From the NCBI GenBank assembly GCA_016280685.1, contig JAEEHE010000098.1, positions 1 to 7,390 of the forward strand: a stretch of 7,390 nt of DNA. Direction: 5' to 3'. The stretch is from Caryophanales bacterium (GTDB lineage Bacteria; Bacillota_I; Bacilli_A; RFN20; CAG-826). Below, piece by piece: positions 5,775-7,390 of the stretch. Every line of letters begins with the position of its first letter. Within the stretch, counting starts at the first letter, position 1. Below the pieces are notes generated by a model. It ran no database searches and was not told the origin of the DNA. It worked only from the letters and a program-made list of their open reading frames with translations. A program made the position numbers and the translations under genes.

Positions 5775-7390
5775 ATGAAAAAAAGTAAACTATCAATCGG
5801 ATTAGTTACTAGTTTCGTTGCAGCAATGGCGTTGACTGCATGTGGTTCTGCTGTTACCAAAGATGACTCTAAAGTTGTTAACTTCAAGGGTTATGGTGAT
5901 GAAGAATTATCAGTCCTCACAGATGAAATCTATGAAGATTACATGCACGGTTCCGCAGGCATTTCCAAATACTATGATCAAGTTATGGAAGTCCTCATTC
6001 GTAATGCTTTCGCTAAAGATCCTAAAGGTGAATCATCTTTAAAAGGCATTAAGAAGAACTACAATCAAATTGAAAACGAAGCAAAAGACAATGTTAAGGG
6101 TGCGAAACAAACTGCTAGACAAAACGCGTCTACCAATGGCACATCTTACAAAACAGAATGGCAAGCCGTTCTTAATGAACATAATGCTGAGGATGAAGAA
6201 GAACTTCTCCAACAATACATTTATGATTTAGAAAAAGAAGAAATCGAAGACTGGTATTATGAACAACACAAAGAAGAACTCAAAGCCGAATACTTAGGCG
6301 TTGATAAATCTGGTGAAAAAGTTCAAAGCAAAGCTTCCTCTAGATTCCCTTATCACGTGCGTCACATCTTAGTTAAAGTCGAAGATGGCGGCAGCGATTA
6401 CGTGAGAGGCACAATCAGCAAAGATCAAGCCAAGCTCTTAAGCAATACCGTTGAATTATTAGCCCAAGGCGTTATGACCTTTGGTGAAGTCGCCCAAAAG
6501 AAGAGCGAAGACTCATCCGCTTCTTCCTATGGTGATGTCGGTCTTATGACTAATGCTATTTCCGGTGGCAAACTCGGTATGGTCAATGAATTCCAATTAG
6601 GTATTTATGCCTATGACGCGATTAAATTGCACGCTGATAGCAATGCCGCAATCAGCACCGGTTTAGGTCTTGATAAAGTTGTTAAAGAAGCTGAAAGCGA
6701 AGAAGACGCTCCAGTTACCGCAAGTGATTATTTCACTGATAGAGGTATCGTCGAAGTCCCATATTCCGTATTCAAAGAATTAGGTGATGTCGCAGAACTC
6801 GAAAACAACTACGAAGGTGGTTATTCCATCGAAGATGGCAAATCCGCAATCTTCCCCAGAAACTTATTATGGAACAGATATTTAAATAACCACTCCATCT
6901 TCGTTATCACCAATGGTGCTAGACCAAACGATACAACATCCATGGATCCAGCCACTGTCATCGATCCAACAAGTGCAGAATCCTACTTCGCAGAAAAAGA
7001 TTCTTATGCTCGTTACGATGGCAAGGGTGAAGATATCGATTATAGAAACTTAGCTGGTTTCAAAGAAAACGAAGGCTTTGCCGGTACAAACGAAAAAGTC
7101 TTATGTGATGAAGCTGGCAACGTTATTATCGGTGTCCGTAGCGAATTCGGTATCCACTTAATGATCGTCCAAAAATCCATTTATGATTTCGATGGCGATG
7201 TTTCATTAGATGAATACTATACAACCGCTATCCCAGGCGATGCGGACTTCCCAGAAGGAAAGACCACATACGTCAATTTCATCTCTTCCGTTAATAAATC
7301 CGAATATAACACACGTGCAGAAACCGTTAAGAGCGCAATCAAAGGTTTCGATAGCACCTATGATTATCGTTTATACGAAGAATTAACCGA
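5775..7390 (+). CDS. PrsA-like lipoprotein with a parvulin-type peptidyl-prolyl isomerase domain, C-terminus beyond window
   Basis: The 538 visible residues begin with a lipoprotein signal peptide: MKKSK, a hydrophobic stretch (about 7-20) and lipobox ALTAC with Cys23 as the lipidation site, so the protein should be anchored on the outer face of the membrane. Residues about 40-175 are helical and highly charged, and ISKYYDQVMEVLIRNAF (63-79) resembles the start of the chaperone arm in PrsA/SurA proteins. A parvulin core begins at HVRHILVKVED (194-204, His197) and continues through LLAQGVMTFGEVAQKKSED (228-246) and YGDVG (252-256). The closing strand with the second histidine, SEFGIHLMIVQKS (456-468, His461), comes only about 200 residues later, where some 45 would be normal, so the domain seems to hold an insertion of about 150-170 residues. 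The usual GGDLG motif is weakened to YGDVG. PrsA helps exported proteins fold after secretion; that role is inferred. B. subtilis PrsA is about 292 residues, so this is much larger. Codons ending in C (ATC, TCC, GTC, AAC) are frequent, unlike mnmG, which suggests high expression. Confidence 0.85.
   Translation, partial: MKKSKLSIGLVTSFVAAMALTACGSAVTKDDSKVVNFKGYGDEELSVLTDEIYEDYMHGSAGISKYYDQVMEVLIRNAFAKDPKGESSLKGIKKNYNQIENEAKDNVKGAKQTARQNASTNGTSYKTEWQAVLNEHNAEDEEELLQQYIYDLEKEEIEDWYYEQHKEELKAEYLGVDKSGEKVQSKASSRFPYHVRHILVKVEDGGSDYVRGTISKDQAKLLSNTVELLAQGVMTFGEVAQKKSEDSSASSYGDVGLMTNAISGGKLGMVNEFQLGIYAYDAIKLHADSNAAISTGLGLDKVVKEAESEEDAPVTASDYFTDRGIVEVPYSVFKELGDVAELENNYEGGYSIEDGKSAIFPRNLLWNRYLNNHSIFVITNGARPNDTTSMDPATVIDPTSAESYFAEKDSYARYDGKGEDIDYRNLAGFKENEGFAGTNEKVLCDEAGNVIIGVRSEFGIHLMIVQKSIYDFDGDVSLDEYYTTAIPGDADFPEGKTTYVNFISSVNKSEYNTRAETVKSAIKGFDSTYDYRLYEELT

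Noticed and set aside
5842..6042. Plus-strand 66-codon frame inside the lipoprotein gene
   Set aside because: It is out of frame with a gene that has a good ribosome binding site and a lipoprotein signal peptide.
1..7390. Mycoplasma-type genetic code (TGA read as Trp)
   Set aside because: All genes stay open under the standard code with TGG tryptophans at the positions checked and no in-frame TGA.
1..7390. Defence system, mobile element or CRISPR array
   Set aside because: The coding capacity is fully used by conserved housekeeping genes plus one lipoprotein, and no transposase, terminal repeats or spaced direct repeats are seen.

Overview
The window looks like a chromosomal, housekeeping stretch from a low-GC Gram-positive bacterium (Bacillota). 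The evidence is the gene order sufC-sufD-sufS-sufU-sufB, the use of SufU in place of SufA or IscU, a Bacillus-like MnmG N-terminus, strong AGGAGG-type ribosome binding sites and a lipoprotein parvulin resembling PrsA. AT-rich codon use, a very short SufD and diverged SufS/SufU motifs suggest a lineage near Erysipelotrichia or Acholeplasma-like Bacilli rather than Bacillus itself; that placement is inference. All frames read through with the standard code, every tryptophan codon checked is TGG, and the visible stops are TAA or TAG, so nothing points to TGA=Trp recoding.

Layout. Positions 5570 down to 1 (minus strand) hold one tightly packed operon: sufC (ATPase), sufD (short scaffold partner), sufS (cysteine desulfurase), sufU (zinc sulfur-transfer partner), sufB (scaffold core) and then mnmG (tRNA U34 modification), which runs off the left edge. 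Every junction is within one base of a stop/start contact or overlaps: TAATG at sufC/sufD and at sufB/mnmG, a 1-base gap at sufD/sufS and at sufU/sufB, and a 17-base overlap at sufS/sufU. Positions 5571-5774 are a 204-base divergent promoter region. From 5775 to the right edge (plus strand) runs a large, incomplete lipoprotein gene with a parvulin-type prolyl isomerase domain.

How the genes work together. SufS takes sulfur from cysteine, SufU accepts it, and the SufB-SufC-SufD complex uses it with iron and ATP to build Fe-S clusters. MnmG with MnmE (not in the window) makes the 5-carboxymethylaminomethyl-type modification at the tRNA wobble uridine, a base that is usually also 2-thiolated with sulfur drawn from a cysteine desulfurase. 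Co-transcription of mnmG with the sulfur machinery is therefore suggestive. The divergent gene is probably a surface foldase; it has its own promoter, and a 23-bp imperfect palindrome sits on that promoter's -10.

I see no mobile element, CRISPR array, RNA gene, toxin-antitoxin pair or defence system. The points worth a second look are the operator-like palindrome, the parvulin domain split by a long insertion, the loss of the zinc-swap histidine in SufS, the minimal SufD and the attachment of mnmG to the suf operon.
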